Of a stretch of 64,000 bases of DNA, positions 23,437 through 32,314 are shown piece by piece; the first letter of the stretch is position 1, and each line of letters starts with the position of its first letter. The notes beneath the pieces are model-generated. The model searched no databases, was not told the origin of the DNA, and saw only the letters and a list, made by a program, of their open reading frames with translations. The DNA lies in NCBI GenBank assembly GCA_048359995.1, contig DBGCPK010000003.1, forward strand, positions 124,001 to 188,000, read 5' to 3'. The translations under genes were made by a program, and so were the position numbers. Origin of the DNA: UBA3210 sp048359995. GTDB taxonomy: Bacteria > Bacillota_I > Bacilli_A > RFN20 > CAG-449.

Positions 23437-24625
23437 CCTCGAAGACCTCGCGAATGACTTCGCCGATTTGGTTTTCCTTTTTCAGGCCGAAATTCTCGGC
23501 AATCGTCCTCCCGATGCACCCGAAAGACAGCTGATTCGGCAATTCTCTTCCCCGTTTCAACGACGCGGAATAGATGAGCAAAGGCACCATTTCCCGCGTG
23601 TGATCGGTTCCGTGATGAATCGGATCGTTTCCGTGATCCGCAGTAACCATCAACAGGTCATCGTCATTCATCTTGCCGATCAATTCTCCCAGCTGAACGT
23701 CGAATTCCTCGATGCACGAAGCATATCCCAGAGGATTTCTCCGATGCCCGTATTCGGAATCGAACTCGACCAAATTGACGAAACAGAGGCCGGTAAAATC
23801 CCGATCCAAAAGAGCGATGGTCTTCTCCATTCCGTCGCGATTGGAAACCGTCTTGATCTTTTCATCGACGCCGGCGCCGTTGAAGATGTCGCTGATCTTT
23901 CCGACGCAAAGGGTGGCATAACCGTTTTCTTGCAGAATGTCCATATACGTTCTTTCGGACGGCGAAAGCGCATAGTCATGCCGGTTGCTGGTGCGTTTGA
24001 AATCGTCCTTATTCGTTCCCACATACGGGCGCGCGATGATCCTGCCCAACAGATATTCCGGTCGCAGGCAGATCTCCCTTGCGATTTCACAACATCGATA
24101 GAGTTCTTCCAAAGGAATGATCTCCTCGTGTCCGCAGATCTGCAAAACCGAATCGCTGGACGTGTAGACGATCAAATCGCCGGTCTTCATTTGGTGTTCG
24201 CCGTACTGCTTGATGATTTCCGTACCCGAGGCGGCGATATTGCCGACGATATGGCGACCCGTTCTCGCTTCGAGTTCTTCGATCAGTTCTTTCGGAAATC
24301 CGGTGTCGGTAAACGTTTTGAACGGTTTCCGAGTCAGGATACCCATCATTTCCCAATGGCCGGTCATCGTATCTTTGCCGTTGCTGGCTTCTTCGAGTTT
24401 CAGGCAATAGGAGTGAGGATGTTCGACTTTCTCCGTTCCCCGAACCCTGTGATCGAGATCGTAAAGTCCCAGACTGTTCAGATTCGGGATATTCAGGCCG
24501 TTTTTTGCCTCGGAAACGTGGACAAAGGTATTGGCTCCCCGATCGTTAAACCGGTCGGCGTCTTTCATTTCGCCGATTCCGACCGAATCCATCACGATGA
24601 CAAATACCCTTTTAAATTTTTTCAT
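23423..24625 (-). CDS. deoB: Phosphopentomutase
   Basis: 400 residues. DeoB interconverts ribose (or deoxyribose) 1-phosphate and 5-phosphate in nucleoside breakdown. The alkaline-phosphatase-like metal site is visible: VIVMDSVGIGEM at the start, NRDGMEKT, VEFDSEYGHRR, and VTADHGNDPIHHGTDHTRE near the end. The ATG at 24625 has GGAGG upstream; the frame is open for 8 codons more. It follows xerD by 30 bases, as in Bacillus (ripX-drm). No purine nucleoside phosphorylase gene follows here. Confidence 0.95.
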   Translation of the reverse strand: MKKFKRVFVIVMDSVGIGEMKDADRFNDRGANTFVHVSEAKNGLNIPNLNSLGLYDLDHRVRGTEKVEHPHSYCLKLEEASNGKDTMTGHWEMMGILTRKPFKTFTDTGFPKELIEELEARTGRHIVGNIAASGTEIIKQYGEHQMKTGDLIVYTSSDSVLQICGHEEIIPLEELYRCCEIAREICLRPEYLLGRIIARPYVGTNKDDFKRTSNRHDYALSPSERTYMDILQENGYATLCVGKISDIFNGAGVDEKIKTVSNRDGMEKTIALLDRDFTGLCFVNLVEFDSEYGHRRNPLGYASCIEEFDVQLGELIGKMNDDDLLMVTADHGNDPIHHGTDHTREMVPLLIYSASLKRGRELPNQLSFGCIGRTIAENFGLKKENQIGEVIREVFEDEER

Positions 24626-24655
24626 GTTCAATTCCTCCGCTAATTTCATTATACA

Positions 24656-25534
24656 CTATTTTCGGTTCATAAACAAATCATACGCGGACAATATTCTTTT
24701 ACTCGACACATGCGTGTAGATTTGCGTCGTCGAGATGTTGCTATGCCCCAACATCTCCTGCACCATTCTCAAATCCGCGCCGTTTTCAAGCAAATGCGTG
24801 GCGAAACTGTGGCGCAGCGTATGCGGTGTGACGTTGACATCAATCCCCGCCTGAGATGCGTATTTCTTGATCGCTTTCCAGAAATACTGTCTGGAAAGGG
24901 CTTTGCCCTGTCTGGAAAGAAAGACGAAAGGCGATTTGTGAAAATCGTATTTTCCTCGCGCCTTGTACAAATAGTTCAAAAGATATTCTTTGGCAAAATC
25001 GCCGATAGGAACGATTCTTTCCTTATTTCCCTTTCCGAGAATTCTCAGAACGCCCAGATCGACGTTGACCTGCTTCAATTTCAGCCCGACCAGTTCGCTG
25101 ACGCGCATTCCCGAAGCATACATCATTTCCAACATCGCCCTGTCGCGAATACCGTCGTAACGGCGCAAATCCGGCTGATCGAAGAGTTCCTCGACTTCTT
25201 CATCGGAAAGGACGTCGGGAAGATGCTCGTTCTTTTTCGGCATTTCGATCGAAGAGGCCTTGTTCTCTATCACGTTCTCCTTTTGCAAGAAAAGGTAAAA
25301 CTGCCTGATCGTTCCGGCTCTGCGGATAATCGTCGACGTCGCCTTTCCCCGACTCGACAGATCGGCGATATACTTTTCGATATCCGACGCGTCGAGGTCA
25401 TCGGCGCGGGTTTTATCCAAAATTTCAAAAAACTGTTCCAAATCCTCTTTGTAACTGTCGATCGTTCTCATCGAAACATTGCGCTCGTGAAACATCATTT
25501 CCAAAAAACGGTCGTAGGCATCTCTAATTTCCAT
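24656..25534 (-). CDS. xerD: Tyrosine recombinase XerD
   Basis: 292 residues. An N-terminal SAM-like DNA-binding domain (AYDRFLEMMFHERNVSMRT) is followed by the catalytic domain with the R-K-H-R-H-Y set: Arg in SGMRVSELVGL, HTLRHSFATHLL, LGHSNISTTQIYTHV with the Tyr nucleophile. It resolves chromosome dimers at dif with XerC. Length and neighbouring deoB favour XerD over a phage integrase. It overlaps the dinB end by 11 bases. Confidence 0.93.
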   Translation of the reverse strand: MEIRDAYDRFLEMMFHERNVSMRTIDSYKEDLEQFFEILDKTRADDLDASDIEKYIADLSSRGKATSTIIRRAGTIRQFYLFLQKENVIENKASSIEMPKKNEHLPDVLSDEEVEELFDQPDLRRYDGIRDRAMLEMMYASGMRVSELVGLKLKQVNVDLGVLRILGKGNKERIVPIGDFAKEYLLNYLYKARGKYDFHKSPFVFLSRQGKALSRQYFWKAIKKYASQAGIDVNVTPHTLRHSFATHLLENGADLRMVQEMLGHSNISTTQIYTHVSSKRILSAYDLFMNRK

Positions 25535-26705
25535 TTCCCGACTCCTTCAATTCGCTGGCCTTGATAAACACTTTTTTCTTGTACTTCCGGTTCAGTTCGT
25601 CGATCAAAAGTTTCGTCGCGCATTGTTCCCTGTGCTGCTCGATGTCGAAAAGGCTCATCTGCACACAGAAATCCTTTTTATTCGATAAATTGGACAGCGT
25701 CACACCCACCAAACGAAGCGAAAGCGAAGCAAAAGAAGCGTCGTAAAGCCTGACGGCGTGATTGTAAATGTCTTCGGCTTCGTCGGTCGGAATCCCGATC
25801 GTTACGGAACGAGAAAAAGCGTGAAATTCGCTGTCCTTCACGTTTAGACTGATCGTCGAACCGATTTTCCCTTCCTTCTTCGCCCTGCGACTGACATCGT
25901 GCGCTTTCTGATAGATCATCGCGCGAATTTCATCGTAGTCGTCGGTATCGAAGAGAAAGGTCGTCGAATTGCCGATCGATTTCGGATCGGAAACTTCGGT
26001 TATCACTTCGTCGCTTCCGTATCCGTTCGCCCAATCTTTCAGCACGTCGTAAAATTTCCCGAGCCTCTTTTTCACATCCGGCGAAGAATTGTGCGCCAAA
26101 TCGCCGATCGTGCGGACATTCATCTCTTCCAATCGCGGCCAAGTCTTCTTTCCGATGCCGTACATTTCCCGAATCGGTATAGGCCATAGCATTTTCGGAA
26201 TATCCTTTCGACGGAGAATCGTAATTCCCATCGGTTTCCGATAATCCGAAGCCATCTTCGCGAGAAATTTCGTCGGCGCCAAACCGATCGAACACATCAA
26301 ATTCGTCTCTTTGAAAAGATTGTCCTGCAATTCTTTGAGAAAGGATTCCGGATTCAGGCAGCCGTTCATACATGAAGTCATATCGGCAAAACACTCGTCG
26401 ATGGAGGCGATTTCGATGACTTCCGTATAACGTCTGATATAAGAAAAGAATCTCGCGCTTAACTCTTGATAAAGGGAAAAATCACCATGTCGAACGATCA
26501 CATCGGGACAAAGCCTTTTCGCCATATAGGTCGGCATCGCCGCACGGATACCGTATTTTCTCGCTTCGTAAGAAGCCGACGTGACGATTCCCCGCCGATT
26601 CGCACCGGCGACGATCAGCGGTTTACCTTCCAATTCCGGCTCTTTGATGACCTGCGCGCGAGCAAAAAAACAATTCAAATCGATATGCATAATAATCTTG
26701 CTCAT
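25524..26705 (-). CDS. dinB: DNA polymerase IV (Y-family translesion polymerase)
   Basis: 393 residues. The Y-family catalytic blocks are MHIDLNCFFARAQ at the start, VTSASYEARKYGIRAAMP, and EIASIDECFADM near residue 102. A helix-hairpin-helix region (MYGIGKKTWPRLEEMNV) and a little-finger domain follow. It ends without a clear beta-clamp motif. The ATG at 26705 has GGAGATGA upstream, with a minus-strand TATAAT about 25 bases before. It is chosen over an upstream in-frame ATG because family homology begins here. Confidence 0.93.
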   Translation of the reverse strand: MSKIIMHIDLNCFFARAQVIKEPELEGKPLIVAGANRRGIVTSASYEARKYGIRAAMPTYMAKRLCPDVIVRHGDFSLYQELSARFFSYIRRYTEVIEIASIDECFADMTSCMNGCLNPESFLKELQDNLFKETNLMCSIGLAPTKFLAKMASDYRKPMGITILRRKDIPKMLWPIPIREMYGIGKKTWPRLEEMNVRTIGDLAHNSSPDVKKRLGKFYDVLKDWANGYGSDEVITEVSDPKSIGNSTTFLFDTDDYDEIRAMIYQKAHDVSRRAKKEGKIGSTISLNVKDSEFHAFSRSVTIGIPTDEAEDIYNHAVRLYDASFASLSLRLVGVTLSNLSNKKDFCVQMSLFDIEQHREQCATKLLIDELNRKYKKKVFIKASELKESGNGN

Positions 26706-26750
26706 GCGATCATCTCCGTTATCATTATAATGCAAAACGATTTCGGACAA

Positions 26751-26780
26751 AATAAAAAAGAATGATTTTCGTCATTCTTC
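26751..26780 (-). terminator. Intrinsic terminator after spo0A
   Basis: Read on the minus strand: an 8-bp perfect stem AAGAATGA and TCATTCTT (26758-26765 with 26772-26779) followed by a T-rich tract. It separates spo0A from dinB. Confidence 0.85.
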
Positions 26781-26787
26781 TAAAAAA

Positions 26788-26815
26788 ATACTAAATTACT
26801 GCTAATTTACTACTT
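26788..26815. repeat. TTACT iterons, copy C
   Basis: ATACT at 26788, TTACT at 26796 and TTACT at 26807 (gaps 8 and 11). AAATTACT-N4-ATTTACT at 26793-26811 matches copy A exactly apart from the spacer. It abuts the spo0A stop codon. Confidence 0.55.
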
Positions 26816-27595
26816 TTAGAATACCTTCGAAGAAATTTTTTTGTCTTTCAGCGACAGATAATCGCTGATCATCGCGATGAATTCGCTGTTGGTCGGCTTG
26901 GCCTTGCTCGCCGAAATCGTATATCCGAAAATTTCGTCGATCGTATCGATGTTTCCCCGACTCCAAGCCACTTCGATGGCGTGGCGAATCGCTCTTTCTA
27001 CACGCGAACCGGTCGTGTTGTACTTTTTGGCGATTTCCGGATAAAGAATTTTTGTGATCTGCCCGATGTATTCGTTGTGATAATACGATGAGGAGATCGC
27101 GCTTCGAAGATAGTTGTATCCTTTGATGTGCGCCGGAATTCCGACGTCGTGGAGAATCTTGGTGATATTCTCTTCCAGTTTCTGCTCTTGGTTGACTTTC
27201 TGGTAATCGCAGATTTCCGTATTCAGATTGATCTGATTGATCAGCGTAGCCATCTCATAGGGTTTCAAGAGAAACTGATCGGCTCCGTAAGACTTGATGA
27301 GCGCGAGAATATTGTCGTTGACCAATCCGGACTGGCAGATGATCACTCCGATGCGAGGATACCATTGCGCATGTTCTTTCAACTCTTTCAATACCTGCAA
27401 GCCGTCGAAAACGGGAAGAACCAGATCGAGAACCAAAACGTCGATGTTGGTAAACTTCTTGATTCTTTCCAGTCCTTCCTTTCCGTTTTCCGCGCTGCCG
27501 AGAACGTACATATTCTCTTCTCCGGCGATTGCCCTAACCGCCTCATTGATGAATTCTTTCGAATCCGCTACAACAAATACTGACTTTTTTTCCAT
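26816..27595 (-). CDS. spo0A: Sporulation master regulator Spo0A with an altered receiver domain
   Basis: 259 residues. The C-terminal DNA-binding domain is intact and diagnostic: KGYNYLRSAI, then SRVERAIRHAIEVAWSRG. The receiver keeps the phospho-accepting Asp (LVLDLVLPVFDG) and the Lys of LLKPYEM. However, the acidic pair at the start reads AD-S instead of the usual ADD-N, and the Thr/Ser before the switch region is Gln (VIICQSG for the usual VIMLTAFG). Activation by phosphorelay may therefore be altered. The start at 27595 has AAGGAG upstream; an earlier in-frame ATG at 27655 adds 20 unrelated residues. It follows spoIVB, as in Bacillus. Confidence 0.95.
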   Translation of the reverse strand: MEKKSVFVVADSKEFINEAVRAIAGEENMYVLGSAENGKEGLERIKKFTNIDVLVLDLVLPVFDGLQVLKELKEHAQWYPRIGVIICQSGLVNDNILALIKSYGADQFLLKPYEMATLINQINLNTEICDYQKVNQEQKLEENITKILHDVGIPAHIKGYNYLRSAISSSYYHNEYIGQITKILYPEIAKKYNTTGSRVERAIRHAIEVAWSRGNIDTIDEIFGYTISASKAKPTNSEFIAMISDYLSLKDKKISSKVF

Positions 27596-27731
27596 AATTT
27601 TCTCCTTTTCTTTGCCGCATTTGTCGGATTTGCACCCTTTTGGCAAACTAAGCAAATTTATAGCATCTTTAAGAAAATAATGGGACGCGACGGGAATTTT
27701 CGGGTAAAATTCGCCATATCGTAGAATCTCC

Positions 27732-28739
27732 TCAGCGGGACAAAGCGTTTGTCAAACGACTCTCCTGATTGTACATATTTTCGATGTAAAGTCCGTAGCC
27801 GTATTCGATTTTATCGACCAAAACGTGGGTTACCGCGCCGATCAGACGATCGTTTTGTATGATCGGGGAACCCGACATTCCCGAGTAAACACCGCCCGCT
27901 TTGCCGAGCAGATCCTTATCGGTGATTTTGAACGTGATTCCTTTCGTCTCGTCGAGATTTTGCGATTTCAACGCGGTGATCTCGATGTCGTAGGCGACGA
28001 CTTCGTCTCCCTTTGTGCAGGTCAGAATCTGCGCTTTTCCCTTTTTGACTTCGCCCTGATAGGCGATCTCGTAGGCTTTTCTGCCCGAAATTTCGCCGTT
28101 GTACTTTCCGAACATTCCTTTATCCGTATTGACGGCGATGTCGCCGACGGAATTCTCCAATTTCGTCTGAGAAATCTTCTCCCCCGGATTGTGGTTGGTT
28201 CCCTTCGTTACGGAAATCACGTCGTTATAGTAGATTTCACCCGAGGACAGCGTCGCCAAAGACTTCGTATCGTTGTCGATGACTTCATGGCCCAAAGCGC
28301 CGTAATAAAGTTTTTCCGGATCGATATAGGAAAGCGTGCCGACGCCGATGACTTTATCTTTGACGTACAACCCGCTTCGGGAAATCTGGTTCACCTGATA
28401 AATTTTCAGCGTTTTGCTGATCTCGCGGCTATCTCTCTCGATCGTCAGTTCCACGGAACTTTGCGCGGAGATTTCTTCGCTCAAATCTTCGATCGAAACG
28501 ATCTCCTTCGCGTTTGCCTTGACGATGATGTCGCCCTGACGAATATCGCTGTGCGTCGCCGGATTGTAGATGCCTGCGCCGTACTCCACGTCATACGTTC
28601 CCGTGACGACAATGCCTTTGGAATTCATCTTAAAGACGATGTTCTCGCCGGAAGGAATCAATTTGACGCGTTCGTCCTTTTTGACCGAAGAAAAAGGGAT
28701 CGTGAGCATCAAAGCAGCCGAAGCAATTGAAGTAAACAT
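27732..28739 (-). CDS. spoIVB: SpoIVB peptidase
   Basis: 335 residues. There is a short hydrophobic N-terminal anchor, a PDZ domain (ATHSDIRQGDIIVKANAKEI) and the S55 serine peptidase domain. The domain has GALGHEVID carrying the catalytic His near residue 150 and GMSGSPIIQ carrying the catalytic Ser near residue 290. In the forespore SpoIVB cuts SpoIVFA and so starts pro-SigK processing, which fits the sigK gene in this window. GAGGTG precedes the ATG at 28739. It lies between recN and spo0A, the conserved order. Confidence 0.95.
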   Translation of the reverse strand: MFTSIASAALMLTIPFSSVKKDERVKLIPSGENIVFKMNSKGIVVTGTYDVEYGAGIYNPATHSDIRQGDIIVKANAKEIVSIEDLSEEISAQSSVELTIERDSREISKTLKIYQVNQISRSGLYVKDKVIGVGTLSYIDPEKLYYGALGHEVIDNDTKSLATLSSGEIYYNDVISVTKGTNHNPGEKISQTKLENSVGDIAVNTDKGMFGKYNGEISGRKAYEIAYQGEVKKGKAQILTCTKGDEVVAYDIEITALKSQNLDETKGITFKITDKDLLGKAGGVYSGMSGSPIIQNDRLIGAVTHVLVDKIEYGYGLYIENMYNQESRLTNALSR

Positions 28740-28799
28740 ATTTTCACCTCTCAGCCGTTATTGTTCGCCGTTCCCTTGAAATTCCGATGGAAGTTTTTG

Positions 28800-30458
28800 C
28801 TAATTTTTCATCGATTCCGCTAAATTCTTCGCCGCCGCGCGCTCCGTTTCGCCGACTTTGCCGCCGGACAGCATTTTAGCGATCTCCGCGATCGTTTCTT
28901 CTCCGTTCAGTTCGCGGATTTCCGTGCGCGTAGTCACGTCGTCGCTGAATTTACGCACGAAATAGGTCGTATCTCCGACGGCCGCCATCTGAGGAAGATG
29001 CGTGATGACGATGCATTGGGAAATTCGACTCAGATTGCGAATTTTTTTCGCCACGAGAACGCCGACAGTCGCCGAAATTCCGGTGTCGATTTCATCGAAA
29101 ATGATCGTCCCCACCGGATGGAAACGGTTGAAGACGAGTTTATACGCCAGATGGATACGGCTGGTTTCTCCCAAAGAAGCGACGGAAGCCAGCGGAAGAA
29201 ATTTCGAACCGACATTGGCTCTGAGAAGAAATTTTACCCCGTCCTTTCCATATTCGTTCAAATTCGCCGATGAAATCAGCACCTTGAAAGCCGCGCCGTT
29301 GAGAGAAAGCGACTGAAATTGGAGATTCATCTCCGCTTCCATCTTTTTCGCACCGTCACGACGGAACGTAGAAAGTTTTTCCGCCAGAGACGCACACCGA
29401 TCCGCGGCGCTTTGAATTCTTCTCTCCTGCTCGGCGGCTATCTCTTCGTAACGGGCTATTTCGTCCGCGTCGTTTTTCGCCGTTTCCAAATAAGCGAGAA
29501 TTTCCGCCGTACTCCGCCCGTATTTTCTTCTCAAAGGCGCCAATTCCGACTTTCTCTGTCGCAAAAATTCAAGACGGTCTTTCGATTGATTCAACCTTTC
29601 GAATTCCGATTGAAGATTTTGAAAGCAATCTTCCAAATCGTAATAAAGCGATTCGAATCGTTCGGATTGTTCGGCAAAGCGATCGTCGCGGATCTGCGCC
29701 AATTCCTTTTTCGAAAGGTACAGATCTTCGGAGGCCTTTCGGTAATGATTTTCAAACTCGCCGTAGGCCGAACAGATCTTCTCAAAAGAATTCAGACGAA
29801 GCAATTCTTCGTCGATCTCTTCGATTTCGTTTTCTCCGATCCGAGCTTTTTCTATCTCGTCGATGGCGTATTCGAGAAATTCGACGTCTTCGAATCCTTC
29901 CTTTTTTTCTTTCAGCCGACGATACTCTTCGAGTTCGTTCCGATAAATGCGATACGCTTCCCCGTACTCCGAAAGGAGGCTTCCGAAATCCGACGAAGCG
30001 CTGTCGGTCAGATATTCATCGAGATAATCGATCTGATGCTTTTCGTCGAAAAAGGAAGTATCCTTGTGCTGAGAGTGAATGTCGACGATATTTTCCATAA
30101 TTTCCCTCAGCGCGCTTTGAGGCACGCTCTGGTAATTGATCTTGCAGAACGACTTTCCGTTCTCCAAAGTGCGCGAAACGACCAAAATTCGGTCTTCACC
30201 GATCAAATCGTACTTCGCGTTAATCGTTCGGATCAATTCCTCGTTTTCCAGATAGAAAGTTCCGGTAATCGAGGCTTTTTTCTCCTCATTCCTGATTTTG
30301 TCGTAATCCGAGCGATTTCCTTTCAGCAAACCGATCGCGTCGATGATGATCGATTTTCCCGCGCCGGTTTCGCCCAAAAGAATGTTCATTCCCTCCTTAA
30401 AGGAAATCTCGATATCTTCGATGATTGCAAAATTTTTGATAGATAACGTTTTCAGCAT
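28800..30458 (-). CDS. recN: DNA repair protein RecN
   Basis: 552 residues of SMC-like design: N-terminal Walker A (GETGAGKS), long coiled coils in the middle (EEYRRLKEKKEGFEDVEFLEYA), and a C-terminal ATPase half with Walker B (TIIFDEIDTGISATVG). It acts early in double-strand break repair. The ABC signature is unusual: ASLGETSRIHLA in place of ASGGELSRIMLA. GGGGGA precedes the ATG at 30458. It follows xseB after 32 bases that contain a TTACT array. Confidence 0.93.
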   Translation of the reverse strand: MLKTLSIKNFAIIEDIEISFKEGMNILLGETGAGKSIIIDAIGLLKGNRSDYDKIRNEEKKASITGTFYLENEELIRTINAKYDLIGEDRILVVSRTLENGKSFCKINYQSVPQSALREIMENIVDIHSQHKDTSFFDEKHQIDYLDEYLTDSASSDFGSLLSEYGEAYRIYRNELEEYRRLKEKKEGFEDVEFLEYAIDEIEKARIGENEIEEIDEELLRLNSFEKICSAYGEFENHYRKASEDLYLSKKELAQIRDDRFAEQSERFESLYYDLEDCFQNLQSEFERLNQSKDRLEFLRQRKSELAPLRRKYGRSTAEILAYLETAKNDADEIARYEEIAAEQERRIQSAADRCASLAEKLSTFRRDGAKKMEAEMNLQFQSLSLNGAAFKVLISSANLNEYGKDGVKFLLRANVGSKFLPLASVASLGETSRIHLAYKLVFNRFHPVGTIIFDEIDTGISATVGVLVAKKIRNLSRISQCIVITHLPQMAAVGDTTYFVRKFSDDVTTRTEIRELNGEETIAEIAKMLSGGKVGETERAAAKNLAESMKN

Positions 30459-30473
30459 AGGTAATCCCCCAAA

Positions 30474-30490
30474 AAATTACTGATTTACTA
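30474..30490. repeat. TTACT repeat pair, copy D
   Basis: TTACT at 30477 and 30485 (8 bases apart), inside AAATTACT-G-ATTTACT, between the xseB stop and the recN ribosome binding site. Confidence 0.45.
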
Positions 30491-30685
30491 CTAAAAATCT
30501 TCTTCTTTCTCAGCCATCAAGGTAACCCGACTCGTGGCCTGCTCCAATTCCTTTTTGAGTTCCTCGCTCAGTTTCAGGCAACGTTCGTAGATGCCGATCG
30601 ATTCTTCAAAAGGCGTCTTTTCATCTTGAAGTTGAGCGACAAGTTCGTTCAATTCGTTCAATCTCTGTTCAAAATTCTTCTCCAT
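30491..30685 (-). CDS. xseB: Exodeoxyribonuclease VII small subunit
   Basis: 64 residues forming the usual two-helix XseB: FEQRLNELNELVAQLQDEKTPFEESIGIYERC, with the conserved L-E-x-x-P-x-E-x-A-like turn here as KTPFEESI. Several small subunits wrap one XseA. It overlaps the xseA end by 17 bases, so the two are translated together. Confidence 0.93.
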   Translation of the reverse strand: MEKNFEQRLNELNELVAQLQDEKTPFEESIGIYERCLKLSEELKKELEQATSRVTLMAEKEEDF

Positions 30686-31877
30686 TTTTCTCTGTCCTTT
30701 CCACTTTCGCGACGATCTTTCCGTCTTTGAAGATCACTTCGATCGTTTCTCCTGCCTTGACCTGACTCGCGGCGACGATTTTCCGCTTCTCTTGAACGAC
30801 GAGGGCGAATCCGTTTTCCGATATTCGATACGGATTCAGCAGAGCGATTTTCTCCTCGCACAAGCGAAGGTTTTCGTTCCAACGGTTTAACCGATTGCAA
30901 ATGGCCTCGCGCGCCATATCCCGATTTCTCTCCACCTGATGGATATACATCTTCAATCGAAGAGCCGGATTATAGGAAGAAAAAGCGGCGATCGCGTTCA
31001 AGAGTCGATTTTGGCAACTCCTGATCCGGTTGACGATCGACTGATGCGCCGAAGATTTCAGAAGGACCAGATCTTCGAGCACTTTCTTCGCGTCGGCACA
31101 GGATTTTTCCCCCGCTTCGGTCGGTGTGATGCAATAGATGTCCGCGACTTCGTCGACCAACGAGCGGTCGATTTGATGTCCGATCGCGCTGATAAGCGGT
31201 TTTCTGAGCGACGCGCACTTCCGAACGATTTCCTCTTCGTTGAAGACATTCAAGTCCTCTTTCGCTCCGCCGCCGCGGGATAAGATGATCGTATCGCAAT
31301 CGGAAGCGTCCGCGCGTTCCAAATTGCGGAGAATGCTCTTTTTCGCTCCCTCGCCTTGTACCAAAGACGGATAAACCACGATGTGGCACGGCCAACGAGA
31401 TAAAAGAGTGTGTTTCAGATCCTGCACGGCCGCTCCGGAAGATGAGGTGATCAAGGCGATCTTTCTCGGATAGGGATCGATCGTCTTTTTCATCCGATCG
31501 AAAATCCCCTCTGCTTTCAGTTTCTTTTTCAGCGCTTCCAATTCCAAGAGATACTTTCCGACCCCATAAGGCTCCATACTATACGCGTAGATCTGATACG
31601 TTCCTCCTTTTTCGTAAAGGCCGATCCTTCCGAAGAGGAGAACCTGATCGCCGTCTTCGACCGGATATTTCATCTTCGCGACGTTGGTCGAAAACATCAT
31701 GCAGGCGATCTTGCCGTTTTCGTCTTTCAGCGAAAAATAATAATGCCCGGTATAATGCTTCACCAGATTCGATATTTCTCCGCGAACGTATACCCGCGAT
31801 AAAAAGGGATCACCCTCAATCCGATTCTTGATATAGAAATTCAAAGTCGTAACGTCGAGAATCTTGGTTTCGTTCAT
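30669..31877 (-). CDS. xseA: Exodeoxyribonuclease VII large subunit
   Basis: 402 residues. It has an N-terminal OB fold (FLSRVYVRGEISNLVKHYTGHYYFSLKD), then the nuclease domain with IALITSSSGAAVQDLKHTLLSRWP, RGGGAKEDLNVFNEEEI and ISAIGHQIDRSLVDEVAD, a coiled-coil region and a short C-terminal segment. It trims single-stranded DNA from both ends. It overlaps nusB by 4 bases. folD, found between nusB and xseA in Bacillus, is absent from this operon. Confidence 0.95.
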   Translation of the reverse strand: MNETKILDVTTLNFYIKNRIEGDPFLSRVYVRGEISNLVKHYTGHYYFSLKDENGKIACMMFSTNVAKMKYPVEDGDQVLLFGRIGLYEKGGTYQIYAYSMEPYGVGKYLLELEALKKKLKAEGIFDRMKKTIDPYPRKIALITSSSGAAVQDLKHTLLSRWPCHIVVYPSLVQGEGAKKSILRNLERADASDCDTIILSRGGGAKEDLNVFNEEEIVRKCASLRKPLISAIGHQIDRSLVDEVADIYCITPTEAGEKSCADAKKVLEDLVLLKSSAHQSIVNRIRSCQNRLLNAIAAFSSYNPALRLKMYIHQVERNRDMAREAICNRLNRWNENLRLCEEKIALLNPYRISENGFALVVQEKRKIVAASQVKAGETIEVIFKDGKIVAKVERTEKNGEEF

Positions 31878-32272
31878 AGCACTTTGTCTAAGATCGCATG
31901 AATATATTTGTAATCGTTATCGTCGAGATACTTTTTTGCCAGCTGAACCGAAATATCGATCATCTCCGCTTTATTGCAGGCATCTGTATAGCGGTATTCT
32001 CCGATCGCGAAAAGAAGAATCGCGTGGGCGACCAAATTGATCCTTTCCAGCGTCCATTTTCTCAGATGAGCCGCGATCACCTCATCGATCTCTTTCTGAT
32101 GAAGCAGCGCCTTCACGCAAACCTCCTTGGCAAAAATCGAAATATCGTCATATGGCATTTCGAAAACCCCTTCCATCACTCCGACGAGATCATCGCGATC
32201 CATTCGCCGATAGAAGAGATATTGATAGACGGCAAACATGATTTTTTCTTGCTCTTTATTTCTGCTCAGCAT
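31874..32272 (-). CDS. nusB: Transcription antitermination factor NusB
   Basis: 132 residues, all helical. It has the NusB pattern of an N-terminal basic start (LSRNKEQEKIMFAVYQYLF) and a C-terminal IDISVQLAKKYLDDNDYKYIHAILDKVL, matching the usual E-AV-LAK-F-x-x-x-x-S-x-x-FVNGVLD block loosely. It joins NusE and boxA RNA for rRNA antitermination. It overlaps xseA by 4 bases and follows the Asp23-family gene across a hairpin. Confidence 0.9.
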   Translation of the reverse strand: MLSRNKEQEKIMFAVYQYLFYRRMDRDDLVGVMEGVFEMPYDDISIFAKEVCVKALLHQKEIDEVIAAHLRKWTLERINLVAHAILLFAIGEYRYTDACNKAEMIDISVQLAKKYLDDNDYKYIHAILDKVL

Positions 32273-32292
32273 AAGAATTCCTCGTTCGACTT

Positions 32293-32314
32293 AAAAAAGA
32301 AGTCCGACGGACTT
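32293..32314 (-). terminator. Terminator or attenuator between the Asp23-family gene and nusB
   Basis: On the minus strand, a 6-bp stem AAGTCC/GGACTT with a 3-base loop is followed by C and six T. It overlaps the stop codon of the upstream gene and probably reduces expression of nusB and the genes after it. Confidence 0.7.

Noticed and set aside
24656..25534. Tyrosine recombinase as sign of an integrated element
   Set aside because: The neighbouring deoB and the XerD-like length and motifs fit the housekeeping XerD. No attachment repeats or phage genes are seen nearby.
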